Assembly: GCA_905214875.1 (NCBI GenBank)
Contig: CAJMNR010000002.1
Coordinates: 89,154-153,153 of the forward strand
Length of the DNA: 64,000 nt
Reading direction: 5' to 3'
From: an uncultured bacterium
Lineage (GTDB): Bacteria; Bacillota; Clostridia; Lachnospirales; Lachnospiraceae
Within the stretch, counting starts at the first letter, position 1; every line of letters begins with the position of its first letter. Shown here in pieces: positions 43,427-51,980 of this stretch. A model generated the notes under the pieces. The model saw only the letters and a program-made list of their open reading frames with translations. It was not told the DNA's origin and searched no databases. Both the position numbers and the translations under genes were made by a program.

Positions 43427-44911
43427 ATGATTCACATTAAGCGAACAAGAGAAGAATTTGAATATGAAGTTCGTGCACTGACCATGGCATTTTTTAAAGG
43501 AGAGAAAATCTCTACAAAAAATGACGATGTGTTTGAGGAAGAAGTAACGCTTACAATTGAGATCAGCATGGGAGAAAACGCAATAGGTATTTCATTTTAT
43601 AAAAATGAGATACCTATTACGTCGCTTTTATGCAGGGCAGACTTAAGCGAGCGCGCAGAGTACAAGAACCAATTAAAAATCCTGCTATATCAAGGATTGT
43701 CAGAAATTACAGGTAAGACGCTTCCTTGGGGAACGCTTACAGGAATTCGTCCGACAAAACAGGCGCTTACCAAGTTAGAACAGGGAGAGTCGAAGGACGA
43801 GATTGAAAAGTACTTTTACGACAGATATCTTTGTTCTAAGGAAAAAACAGACTTAAGTGTCGATATTGCGAGCCTTGAACTTGACATTCTAAATAAGATA
43901 GATTATAAAAATGGATATAGCATCTATATTGGAATTCCATTTTGCCCAACAAGATGTTTATATTGCTCATTTACGGCGTTTTCCATAAGTGCCTATAAAG
44001 ACTATGTAGATAGTTATTTAGATGCGTTATTTAAGGAAATTGACTACTCAGTGAAGTGCTTTGACGGCCTTGATAAGAAACTTACAAGCATTTATATTGG
44101 TGGTGGAACGCCAACGACATTGAATGAAGAACAGTTAGAGCGTTTACTCATTAAGATTAATGAAGTATATGACCTTGCATCCATTCATGAATTTACGGTG
44201 GAAGCGGGACGTCCTGACAGTATCACATATGAAAAATTACGATTATTAAAAGCGTATGGGGTAACAAGAATCTCAATCAATCCACAGACGATGAATCAGG
44301 ATACCCTTGATATCATTGGAAGAAAGCATACGGTGGAGGAGATTAAAGAAGCATATCATATGGCAAGGGAACTTGGCCATGATAATATAAATATGGATTT
44401 GATCATCGGACTTCCTGGAGAGGATGTCGAAGAAGTAAGACATACGTTAGAAGAAATGAAAGCATTAAATCCAGACAATCTTACTGTTCATACACTCGCC
44501 ATCAAGCGAGCTGCGTATTTAAACATTTACAAAGACCGTTATCAAGATTTACATTTTGGAGATGCCTCAGAGATGTTACATCTTACAAGTGATTTTGCTA
44601 AGGAAGAAGGCTATGTTCCTTACTACCTATATCGCCAAAAGAATATGAGTGCAAATCTTGAAAACGTTGGCTACGCAAAACCAGGAAAGGAATGTATCTA
44701 TAACATTCTGATCATGGAAGAAAAACAGACAATCTTAGCACTAGGTGCGGGAGCGTCCTCTAAGTTCGTATTTCCTGCGGAAGGACGTATTGAACGTGTA
44801 GAAAATGTAAAAGATGTAAAAGAATATGTAACAAGAGTGGATGAAATGATCGGTCGTAAAGAACGATTGATTCAAAAGGAGTATTATGGGGGAAAAGGCT
44901 GCAGTAAGTGA
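43427..44911 (+). CDS. hemZ: HemZ, radical-SAM coproporphyrinogen III oxidase-like protein
   Basis: The 494-residue protein has an N-terminal region specific to HemZ (about 1-160) and a radical-SAM core with CPTRCLYC (C-x3-C-x2-C), GGGTPT and the GLPGE motif. In Bacillus, HemZ is linked to oxygen-independent haem synthesis, though its enzyme activity is less certain than HemN's. It overlaps the next gene by 26 bases and belongs to the rel operon. Confidence 0.92.
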   Translation: MIHIKRTREEFEYEVRALTMAFFKGEKISTKNDDVFEEEVTLTIEISMGENAIGISFYKNEIPITSLLCRADLSERAEYKNQLKILLYQGLSEITGKTLPWGTLTGIRPTKQALTKLEQGESKDEIEKYFYDRYLCSKEKTDLSVDIASLELDILNKIDYKNGYSIYIGIPFCPTRCLYCSFTAFSISAYKDYVDSYLDALFKEIDYSVKCFDGLDKKLTSIYIGGGTPTTLNEEQLERLLIKINEVYDLASIHEFTVEAGRPDSITYEKLRLLKAYGVTRISINPQTMNQDTLDIIGRKHTVEEIKEAYHMARELGHDNINMDLIIGLPGEDVEEVRHTLEEMKALNPDNLTVHTLAIKRAAYLNIYKDRYQDLHFGDASEMLHLTSDFAKEEGYVPYYLYRQKNMSANLENVGYAKPGKECIYNILIMEEKQTILALGAGASSKFVFPAEGRIERVENVKDVKEYVTRVDEMIGRKERLIQKEYYGGKGCSK

Positions 44912-45506
44912 TTTAGAAATGGATTTATCGAAAGCCATTTTAGAAGCAGATTTTAAGGATGCAATTAACCATGGCATCCTTGTAAGCAACTTGGCAGTAC
45001 TGATTGCGAAGCAACTGAATATGGAGGAAGCATTTATTAATGAGATTTCCATTGCCGGCATGGTGCATGATATCGGGAAACTAAAGCTTAGCAAGTATCT
45101 CTACGGAAGAAGGAGAGGTGCGCTGGCGATAGAAGAAATCAAATATGTAAGAATGCATTCCACATTTAGTTATGAAGTGATGAAGAAAATGCAATTTAGT
45201 GAATTTATCCAATCAAGCGTATATCACCACCATGAGAATTTTGATGGTTCCGGCTATCCCGACAATCTTGTCGGGACGGCAATACCATTTGGGGCAAGAG
45301 TATTAAGGTGTTGTGATGTGTTTGCTGCATTGGTGTCGAAACGCCCGTATCGGGATGCATTTGATATTGAGACAGCATTGGATCTGATGATTGATGAGGT
45401 TAAAAACTTTGATATGCGAGTGTTTTTAGCATTTTTAGAAGTAGTACATAGTAGTGAATTTGAAGAAATAAGAGAATTTGTTACCTTATGCAATAAAGCT
45501 ACTTAA
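44886..45506 (+). CDS. HD-GYP-like domain protein
   Basis: The 206-residue protein has an HD motif (MVHDIGKLKL, about 59-66), then HHHENFDGSGYP (about 118-129), which fits the HD-GYP signature of cyclic-di-GMP phosphodiesterases (GYP present, in the form GSGYP). There is no receiver or sensor domain. It overlaps hemZ; AAAGGAG sits before ATG 44886. It could be a small stand-alone phosphodiesterase; substrate not shown. Confidence 0.85.
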   Translation: MGEKAAVSDLEMDLSKAILEADFKDAINHGILVSNLAVLIAKQLNMEEAFINEISIAGMVHDIGKLKLSKYLYGRRRGALAIEEIKYVRMHSTFSYEVMKKMQFSEFIQSSVYHHHENFDGSGYPDNLVGTAIPFGARVLRCCDVFAALVSKRPYRDAFDIETALDLMIDEVKNFDMRVFLAFLEVVHSSEFEEIREFVTLCNKAT

Positions 45507-45542
45507 ATATATAATAATGATAAGATAATAGGAGGATAAATT

Positions 45543-46790
45543 ATGATTACCCAAAGACCTAAAGGAACTGCCGATTGGTACGGTGCGGATATGCATAAAA
45601 GAACAATCATTGAAGCAAAAGCCAGAAAACTTTGTAAAGCCTATAATATAAAAGAAATTATTACTCCTGTATTTGAACATACTGTTCTTTTTCAACGTGG
45701 TGTAGGTGAAACTACTGACGTTGTTCAAAAAGAAATGTATACATTCGAAGACAAAGGAAATCGTAGTATTACGTTAAAGCCAGAAGGTACAGCAGGTGCA
45801 ATTCGTGCTTACCTTGAAAATAGCTTATATGCAGAAGTTCAACCTACAAAATTATTCTATGTGACTCCAGCGTTCCGTTATGAACAGCCACAAAGTGGAC
45901 GTTTACGTCAACATCACCAATTCGGTGTGGAATTTGTAGGAAGCAAGAGTCCTCTTGCAGAAGTTGAGTTAATCACTTTAATTACAACATTAATTAAAGA
46001 ATTAGGTCTTAGCGATGCAAAATTACACATTAACAGTATTGGATGTCCAAACTGTCGTAAGACATATAATGAGGCATTAAAAGCATATTTAGAAAAACAC
46101 AAAGACAGTTTATGTTCTACATGTCGTGAACGTATGGAAAAAAATCCTCTTCGTGTCATTGACTGTAAAGTACCATCTTGTAAAGAAATCGTAAAAGATG
46201 CACCAAGAACAATTGAATACCTTGATGACGAATGTAGAGAACATTTTGAAGAATTACAAGCGCTTTTAACAGAGCTTAACATTCCATATGAAATCGATAC
46301 AGGTATCGTTCGTGGTCTTGATTACTATACTAAGACAGTATTTGAATTCGTAAATAAAGATGGATTCACATTATGTGGTGGCGGACGCTATGATGGTTTA
46401 GTAAAAGAAATCGACGGAAAACAAGATATTCCAAGTGTTGGTTTCGGTATGGGTATCGAAAGAATCCTTTACTTCCTAGATCAAGAAGGTGTAGAATTAG
46501 AAGCAGAGCCTAAGCCACAATTATATGTTGGTATTTTAGGAAAAGAAGCGAAAGCAAAGGCATATAAGATCGTAACAGATTTACGTAATCAAGGAATCAT
46601 CGTTGAAACTGATTATCTTGACAGAAGCGTAAAGGCTCAGATGAAATATGCTAATAAGATTGGTGCATTAAACACTGTAATCTTAGGTACAGATGAAATC
46701 GCTTCCAACAAAGCAACAATCAAGAACATGGATACTCACGAACAAGTGGAAATGTCCATCGATGAAATTGTAAACTATTTCGGTAAGTAA
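45543..46790 (+). CDS. hisS: Histidyl-tRNA synthetase
   Basis: The 415-residue class II synthetase has the motif 2 region FRYEQPQSGRLRQHHQ, the histidine-binding signatures RGLDYYT and GGGRYDGL, and a C-terminal anticodon-binding domain. An internal four-cysteine insertion (CPNC...CSTC, then CKVPSC) resembles a zinc site found in some clostridial forms. Codon use is strongly biased. RBS TAGGAGG. aspS follows after 49 bases, the conserved hisS-aspS pair. Confidence 0.96.
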   Translation: MITQRPKGTADWYGADMHKRTIIEAKARKLCKAYNIKEIITPVFEHTVLFQRGVGETTDVVQKEMYTFEDKGNRSITLKPEGTAGAIRAYLENSLYAEVQPTKLFYVTPAFRYEQPQSGRLRQHHQFGVEFVGSKSPLAEVELITLITTLIKELGLSDAKLHINSIGCPNCRKTYNEALKAYLEKHKDSLCSTCRERMEKNPLRVIDCKVPSCKEIVKDAPRTIEYLDDECREHFEELQALLTELNIPYEIDTGIVRGLDYYTKTVFEFVNKDGFTLCGGGRYDGLVKEIDGKQDIPSVGFGMGIERILYFLDQEGVELEAEPKPQLYVGILGKEAKAKAYKIVTDLRNQGIIVETDYLDRSVKAQMKYANKIGALNTVILGTDEIASNKATIKNMDTHEQVEMSIDEIVNYFGK

Positions 46791-46839
46791 TCATCCTTAC
46801 CTTAAGAAAAATTATTTTTATCTAAAAGGAGAATCTGTA

Positions 46840-48651
46840 ATGGCAGAATCAATGAAAGGCTTACACAGAAGCCATAGATGTACAGAAGTTACAGCCAACG
46901 AGATTGGACAAGAAGTAACATTAATGGGTTGGGTTCAAAAGAACCGTAACAAAGGTGGATTAGTATTCTTAGATTTAAGAGACCGTTCTGGTATCATTCA
47001 AGTAATTTTCGAAGAAAGCGAAGTATCAGCTGATGTATTCGAAAAAGCAGGAAAACTTAGAAGTGAATTCGTAGTTGCAATTACTGGTAAAGTAGCAGCA
47101 CGTTCTGGAGCAACAAATGAAAACTTAAAGACAGGAGATATCGAAGTTGTTGCAACTGACCTTCGTATCCTTTCTGAAGCAGAAACTCCTCCATTCCCAA
47201 TTGAAGAAAACTCTAAAACGAAAGAAGAGCTTCGTTTAAAATATCGTTACCTTGATTTAAGAAGACCAGACATCCAAAGAAACCTTATTATGAGAAGTAA
47301 AGTGGCAACACTTACTCGTCAATTCTTAGCAGAAGAAGGATTCTTAGAAATCGAAACTCCAATGCTTATTAAATCAACTCCAGAAGGCGCTAGAGATTAC
47401 TTAGTACCAAGCCGTGTACACCCAGGTAACTTCTATGCACTTCCACAATCACCACAGTTATTCAAGCAGTTATTAATGTGTTCCGGTTATGACCGTTACT
47501 TCCAAATTGCTAAATGTTTCCGTGATGAAGATTTACGTGCTGACCGTCAGCCAGAATTTACACAAATCGATATGGAATTATCTTTCGTTGATATCGACGA
47601 TGTAATCGATGTAAACGAACGTTTATTAAAGAAACTTTTTAAAGAAGTATTAGATGTAGATGTTCAGTTACCAATCCCAAGAATGACTTGGCAAGAAGCT
47701 ATGGATCGTTTTGGTTCTGATAAGCCAGACATCCGTTTCGGTATGGAATTAAAAGATGTATCCGAAGTTGTAAAAGACTCTGAATTCGTAGTATTCAAAG
47801 GTGCATTAGAAAATGGCGGAACTGTTCGTGGTATCAACGCAGAAGGCCAAGGAGCTATGCCAAGAAAGAAAATCGATGCATTAGTAGAATTTGCTAAGAC
47901 TTACGGTGCAAAAGGTTTAGCCTACATCGCATTACAAGAAGATGGATCATTTAAATCAAGCTTTGCTAAGTTCATGACTGAAGAAGAAATGGCAGGCTTA
48001 ATCAAAGCTATGGATGGTAAACCAGGTGACTTATTATTATTTGCTGCAGACAAAAACAAAGTAGTTTGGGATGTTCTTGGCGCTCTTCGTTTAGAAATCG
48101 CAAGACAGCTTGACCTTCTTGATAAGAATGAATTTAAATTCTTATGGGTTACTGAATTCCCACAATTCGAATGGTCTGACGAACAAGGAAGATACCTTGC
48201 AATGCATCACCCATTCACAATGCCAATGGAAGAAGATCTTCACCTTCTTGAAACTGACCTTGGTAAAGTTCGTGCAAAAGCATACGATATCGTACTTAAC
48301 GGTACGGAAATCGGTGGCGGTAGCGTAAGAATCCACCAAGATGATGTTCAAGAAACAATGTTAAATAAATTAGGCTTCACAAAAGAAGAAGCATATCAAC
48401 AATTTGGATTCTTATTAGATGCTTTCAAATACGGAGTACCACCACACGCTGGTCTTGCTTACGGACTTGATCGTTTAGTAATGATTATGGCTAAATGTGA
48501 TTCTATCCGTGAAGTAATCGCATTCCCTAAGATCAAAGATGCATCTGACCTTATGACAAATGCACCAGACGTAGTTGATGAAAAACAATTAGAAGAACTT
48601 AGCATTCAAATTAACAAGCAAGCTGAAGAAGCTGAAAAAGTTGAAGAATAG
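46840..48651 (+). CDS. aspS: Aspartyl-tRNA synthetase (bacterial type)
   Basis: The 603-residue class II enzyme has an N-terminal OB-fold anticodon domain (about 1-125), the catalytic core with the bacterial GAD insertion (about 290-420), and motif 3 (YGLDRLVMIM, near 545). The size marks the bacterial rather than archaeal form. It is the last gene of the rel operon, and a long-stem terminator follows. Confidence 0.96.
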   Translation: MAESMKGLHRSHRCTEVTANEIGQEVTLMGWVQKNRNKGGLVFLDLRDRSGIIQVIFEESEVSADVFEKAGKLRSEFVVAITGKVAARSGATNENLKTGDIEVVATDLRILSEAETPPFPIEENSKTKEELRLKYRYLDLRRPDIQRNLIMRSKVATLTRQFLAEEGFLEIETPMLIKSTPEGARDYLVPSRVHPGNFYALPQSPQLFKQLLMCSGYDRYFQIAKCFRDEDLRADRQPEFTQIDMELSFVDIDDVIDVNERLLKKLFKEVLDVDVQLPIPRMTWQEAMDRFGSDKPDIRFGMELKDVSEVVKDSEFVVFKGALENGGTVRGINAEGQGAMPRKKIDALVEFAKTYGAKGLAYIALQEDGSFKSSFAKFMTEEEMAGLIKAMDGKPGDLLLFAADKNKVVWDVLGALRLEIARQLDLLDKNEFKFLWVTEFPQFEWSDEQGRYLAMHHPFTMPMEEDLHLLETDLGKVRAKAYDIVLNGTEIGGGSVRIHQDDVQETMLNKLGFTKEEAYQQFGFLLDAFKYGVPPHAGLAYGLDRLVMIMAKCDSIREVIAFPKIKDASDLMTNAPDVVDEKQLEELSIQINKQAEEAEKVEE

Positions 48652-48663
48652 ATAACAATAGTA

Positions 48664-48710
48664 AAAAAGGACTGCGAGATTCATAGTAAGTGAATCTTGC
48701 AGTCCTTTTT
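48664..48710 (+). terminator. Terminator of the rel-aspS operon
   Basis: A 20-bp stem with one G-T pair (48664-48683 with 48691-48710), a 7-base loop and a terminal T run make this the strongest terminator in the window. Confidence 0.94.
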
Positions 48711-48712
48711 AG

Positions 48713-48760
48713 TTTACGCGAACAACGAGCCAAAGTGATGCTTGCATCCACTTAGCTTGA
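48713..48760 (+). repeat. Dispersed intergenic repeat, partial copy E
   Basis: This is the first half of the element only: TTTACGCG, the ACAACGAGCCAAAGTG box, GCTTGCAT, then loss of similarity. AAGTG (48733-48737) pairs with CACTT (48749-48753). It begins three bases after the aspS terminator stem. Confidence 0.75.
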
Positions 48761-48879
48761 GAAGGAATCAAAGATTTGTGTAAAGTTAGAAGTTGCTTCG
48801 TGCTCTTTCCTGTCTTTCGTGCTTTTATAATGTTTATGTTGTATAATCTACTTATTTAAAAGAAAGTTGGAGGGGAAAT

Positions 48880-49158
48880 ATGAATCAAATTGGATACGGC
48901 ATACTGATAGGCTACCTTGTGATCATAAATGTAGTAGCATTTATCGTGATGGGAGTCGATAAGAGAAAAGCGAAAAAGCATAAATGGAGAATTCCAGAGA
49001 AGACATTATTTGGATTAGTATTGGTTGGAGGAAGTATTGGGGGAATTTTGGGAATGCAGATATTTCGCCATAAAACGAAACATATGTCGTTTATCATAGG
49101 ATTTCCGTTGGTATTGATTATACAAATGCTTGTTGGGCTATGGTTATTTCTAAATTAA
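48880..49158 (+). CDS. DUF1294 small membrane protein
   Basis: The 92-residue protein has three hydrophobic helices (about 6-26, 42-60, 70-90) and the family pattern DKRKAKKHKWRIPEKTL between the first two. DUF1294 proteins are widespread, sometimes fused to cold-shock domains. Here a cold-shock gene is the next gene, which echoes that link. Function is unknown. The RBS TTGGAGGGG precedes ATG 48880. Confidence 0.88.
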   Translation: MNQIGYGILIGYLVIINVVAFIVMGVDKRKAKKHKWRIPEKTLFGLVLVGGSIGGILGMQIFRHKTKHMSFIIGFPLVLIIQMLVGLWLFLN

Positions 49159-49165
49159 ATTATAA

Positions 49166-49194
49166 TTGACAGAATTTATAAAAATTGGTATAAT
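49166..49194 (+). promoter_or_regulatory. Cold-shock gene promoter
   Basis: TTGACA (49166-49171) and TATAAT (49189-49194) are 17 bases apart, a consensus promoter. The leader of about 42 bases includes a GTTGT-TATAT-ACAAC hairpin. Confidence 0.9.
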
Positions 49195-49242
49195 ATTCTT
49201 GTTGTTATATACAACGTATTATTATTTTTGGAGGAATTACAC

Positions 49243-49443
49243 ATGAACAAAGGTACTGTAAAATGGTTTAACAATCAAAAAGGATTTGGTTTCATCTCTG
49301 ATGAAGCTGGAAATGATGTATTCGTACATTACACTGGTTTAACTATGGACGGTTTTAAATCTTTAACTGAAGGTCAATCCGTTGAATACGATGTGGTTAA
49401 TGGAGAAAAAGGTCCACAAGCTACTAACGTAACAGTTTTATAA
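49243..49443 (+). CDS. Cold-shock protein (CspA/CspB type)
   Basis: The 66-residue protein is one OB-fold cold-shock domain with RNP1 KGFGFI and RNP2 VFVHY intact. It binds single-stranded RNA and DNA and acts as an RNA chaperone. ATG 49243 follows TTGGAGGAATTACAC; an upstream in-frame start would give an unusual extension. A consensus promoter and strong codon bias predict high expression. Confidence 0.96.
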   Translation: MNKGTVKWFNNQKGFGFISDEAGNDVFVHYTGLTMDGFKSLTEGQSVEYDVVNGEKGPQATNVTVL

Positions 49444-49540
49444 TCTATCACAAGTTTTACAGTGTACCTTAAACGCTGATGTGTGTGAAACATAGAAAGA
49501 GTTAAGTTATATTGTTACAAACTAGATCGATTTATATGGA

Positions 49541-49581
49541 GAGGCATTGCTAGATGAATTTCATCTGGCAATGCCTTTTTC
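49541..49581 (+). terminator. Terminator after the cold-shock gene
   Basis: AGGCATTGC (49542-49550) pairs with GCAATGCCT (49568-49576); an inner AGATGA/TCATCT stem adds strength, and TTTTT follows. It lies about 100 bases past the stop codon. Confidence 0.9.
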
Positions 49582-49583
49582 AA

Positions 49584-49643
49584 TTTACGCGGGCAACGAG
49601 CCAAAGTCCTGCTTGCATGATCTTGGCGACTGCCTAGAAACGA
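49584..49643 (+). repeat. Dispersed intergenic repeat, partial copy F
   Basis: This is the first half of the element: TTTACGCGGGCAACGAGC through CTTGGCGACTG. In hairpin 1 the pair G-C of copy A (2286/2297) is C-G here (49608/49619), a compensatory change, and one G-C has become G-T. It abuts the preceding terminator. Confidence 0.78.
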
Positions 49644-49707
49644 CCTTTTTTTTCATGAATGTCTGTGGTATGCTTGAAAATAAGAAAAAAGAGTTTGAGG
49701 TAAAAAA

Positions 49708-50376
49708 ATGTCGGTTCGAAAACGATTGGAATTAAATCATGACAGCTTGCTTTCCTATTTACATCGAAAAGCACTAATGGATGCCAATAAGCAGTTAGGA
49801 AAATTAAATGAAAAGAATCAGGAAGCGTATGTTAGGCAGCTTTCAGAACTTGCAAGCCTGCAAAAGGGAAAAAAGCAATATTTGATCCCGGAAGGAATTT
49901 ATCATATGCATGAAGAACCAGTCTTTTGTCAGAAAGAGGTTCCAAAGGAACATGTGAAGGCGGAGGTTGTTGTCGCATTATGCTGTAAAGAATATAAGAC
50001 AGAAAGCGTAACAGAAGAATTTCTAATGCATTTACTTCAAATCAGTTATATGAATATCGTCCGAGATTATATTAAAGAAGAAATGATTAAAACGGTCTAT
50101 TCAGTTACTTACAAAGAACCGGCGTTGTTTGTAAGTGAGTATTATGGACCGGGGCTATTTGATATGCCAGTAGAACGATTAGAAGAAATGTGCAATTTGT
50201 TACATGCAGAGGAAGTCGGAATTACTTGCAAACAGGAATGTTTATATCCGTCTGTGTCCTTTGTAGGAGTACTGTATATAACGGATAAAAAAATCATACA
50301 AAAGGCAGCGTGCAAAGATTGTAAAGCAAACATCGGATGCGAATACTGTATGATACATAACAAAATGGAAAGGTAG
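49708..50376 (+). CDS. MetH-activation-like protein with C-terminal cysteine cluster
   Basis: The 222-residue soluble protein shows, at about 150-200, a segment (YYGPGLFDMPVERLEEM through PSVSFVGVLYI) resembling the S-adenosylmethionine-binding activation domain of B12-dependent methionine synthase. The C-terminus has CKDC-x5-CEYC, a possible metal or iron-sulfur site. It stands eight bases before a RACo-like gene, which reactivates corrinoid proteins. Together they suggest reductive repair of a cobalamin enzyme encoded elsewhere. The similarity is partial, so the call is moderate. Confidence 0.65.
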   Translation: MSVRKRLELNHDSLLSYLHRKALMDANKQLGKLNEKNQEAYVRQLSELASLQKGKKQYLIPEGIYHMHEEPVFCQKEVPKEHVKAEVVVALCCKEYKTESVTEEFLMHLLQISYMNIVRDYIKEEMIKTVYSVTYKEPALFVSEYYGPGLFDMPVERLEEMCNLLHAEEVGITCKQECLYPSVSFVGVLYITDKKIIQKAACKDCKANIGCEYCMIHNKMER

Positions 50377-50384
50377 GTGTAAGG

Positions 50385-51923
50385 ATGAAAGTCTTAATTA
50401 TGCCAGCAAATATAACTTGTGAGGTGGCAGAGGAGAAGTCTTTATTAGAAGTACTTAGACAAAGCGGGGTATTTGTGGAAAGTCCCTGTGGGGGAAACCA
50501 TACATGTGGAAAGTGTAAAGTGCTTGTAACGAAAGGAAATGATCATAAACTTTCGGAGGAAGAGAAAAGACTTTTGACCGAAGAAGAGGAACAAAGAGGA
50601 ATGCGACTTGCCTGTGCCATGCTTGTAGAAGAGGACCTTACAGTACTTGTACCAAGACAGAAGAAAGACGAAATGGCTCAAGAGACTTGTGAAACAGAAG
50701 CGGTAAACAAAGATTCTAAGTATGGGATAGCCATTGATGTGGGGACGACCACAGTAGAGTTTGGGATTGTTCATTTGGAGTCGAAACGAACGGTTGCAAA
50801 GCAAAAATTCTTTAATCCACAGATTGCTTATGGGGCGGATGTAATTGCACGAATCACATATTGTGTAAGTACATCGGATGGAGAGAGAATACTAAGAGAG
50901 CGCCTGATTTCAAAGCTGAACAGGATGATTTCATCTTGTTTACAACAACTAAATATAGAAAGAGAACAGATAAAGCGAGCAGCATTCGTTGGAAATACAA
51001 CGATGAGTTATCTCCTTTCTGGTACAGGCTTAAAAAGTCTTGCGAAAGCACCTTTTACACTTCAATACGAAGGCGATGTTATTTATCCTGCGAAACAATT
51101 CGGACTTTCCATTGCAGAAGATGGAGAAGTATATGTGGCTTTAAATATAGCAGGACATGTAGGTTCGGATGCCTATGCTTGCCTGCTTGCAACCAGACTA
51201 CATGAGAAAGAAGGAAACCATCTGCTTGTGGATGTCGGGACAAATGGAGAAATACTGCTTTCTTCTAATAACAAAGTCTATGCTTGTTCGACAGCAGCAG
51301 GGCCAGCATTTGAAGGGGCTGGTCTTAGCTGTGGAATGCGCGCATCCACGGGTGCCATTACAAAAGCAAAGGTTTGTCATGGCAGGATTGATACAGAAGT
51401 AGTGGGACAGCTAGAAGCAGAAGGAATCAGTGGTTCTGGCATCATCGACCTCCTTGCCTGTATGTTAGAGCTTGGCGTAATGGATGACACAGGCTATATA
51501 AAAGAAGAGGCGATGGAGAACAGCAGATATCCTATCACAAACAAGGTTGGCATAACAAGAGAGGATGTAAGGCAAATCCAGCTTGCGAAAGGAGCCATTG
51601 CAGCAGGAATTCAATGTTTGATGGAAGAGGCTAATGTATCGTGTGAAGCACTGGATGGTATCTATCTTGCAGGTGCATTTGGCTCGAATATAGATACTAA
51701 TAATGCTAAAAAGATCGGACTTCTTCCGAATATTGATATACGAAAAGTCCACAATTTAGGAAACGCTGCCATGGATGGAGCTAGAAGAATGCTACTAAAC
51801 TGGGAGCGAAAAGAGGACTGTCATATCGATACAAACGAGATCGTCCATGTTGAGCTGGCACAGGTGAAAAAGTTTAGAGAATGCTTTATTGAAAACATAA
51901 ATTTTCGTAGTCTCTTGTTTTGA
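50385..51923 (+). CDS. RACo-like corrinoid-activation protein ([2Fe-2S] plus ASKHA ATPase)
   Basis: The 512-residue protein has an N-terminal plant-type ferredoxin domain (CGGNHTCGKC and a fourth Cys in LACAML), then an actin-like ATPase domain starting GIAIDVGTTTVEFG (about 112) with further phosphate loops (VDVGTNGE, AGAFGSN). This is the layout of RACo (DUF4445), which uses ATP to drive electrons onto inactive Co(II) corrinoid proteins. No corrinoid protein or methyltransferase lies nearby, so the client is unknown. The gene is coupled to the preceding MetH-activation-like gene. Confidence 0.9.
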   Translation: MKVLIMPANITCEVAEEKSLLEVLRQSGVFVESPCGGNHTCGKCKVLVTKGNDHKLSEEEKRLLTEEEEQRGMRLACAMLVEEDLTVLVPRQKKDEMAQETCETEAVNKDSKYGIAIDVGTTTVEFGIVHLESKRTVAKQKFFNPQIAYGADVIARITYCVSTSDGERILRERLISKLNRMISSCLQQLNIEREQIKRAAFVGNTTMSYLLSGTGLKSLAKAPFTLQYEGDVIYPAKQFGLSIAEDGEVYVALNIAGHVGSDAYACLLATRLHEKEGNHLLVDVGTNGEILLSSNNKVYACSTAAGPAFEGAGLSCGMRASTGAITKAKVCHGRIDTEVVGQLEAEGISGSGIIDLLACMLELGVMDDTGYIKEEAMENSRYPITNKVGITREDVRQIQLAKGAIAAGIQCLMEEANVSCEALDGIYLAGAFGSNIDTNNAKKIGLLPNIDIRKVHNLGNAAMDGARRMLLNWERKEDCHIDTNEIVHVELAQVKKFRECFIENINFRSLLF

Positions 51924-51980
51924 GAAAATGTTTAGTTTATAATTAAATCAGCGGTTTTGTACGTATGAAAAGGGGATTAT

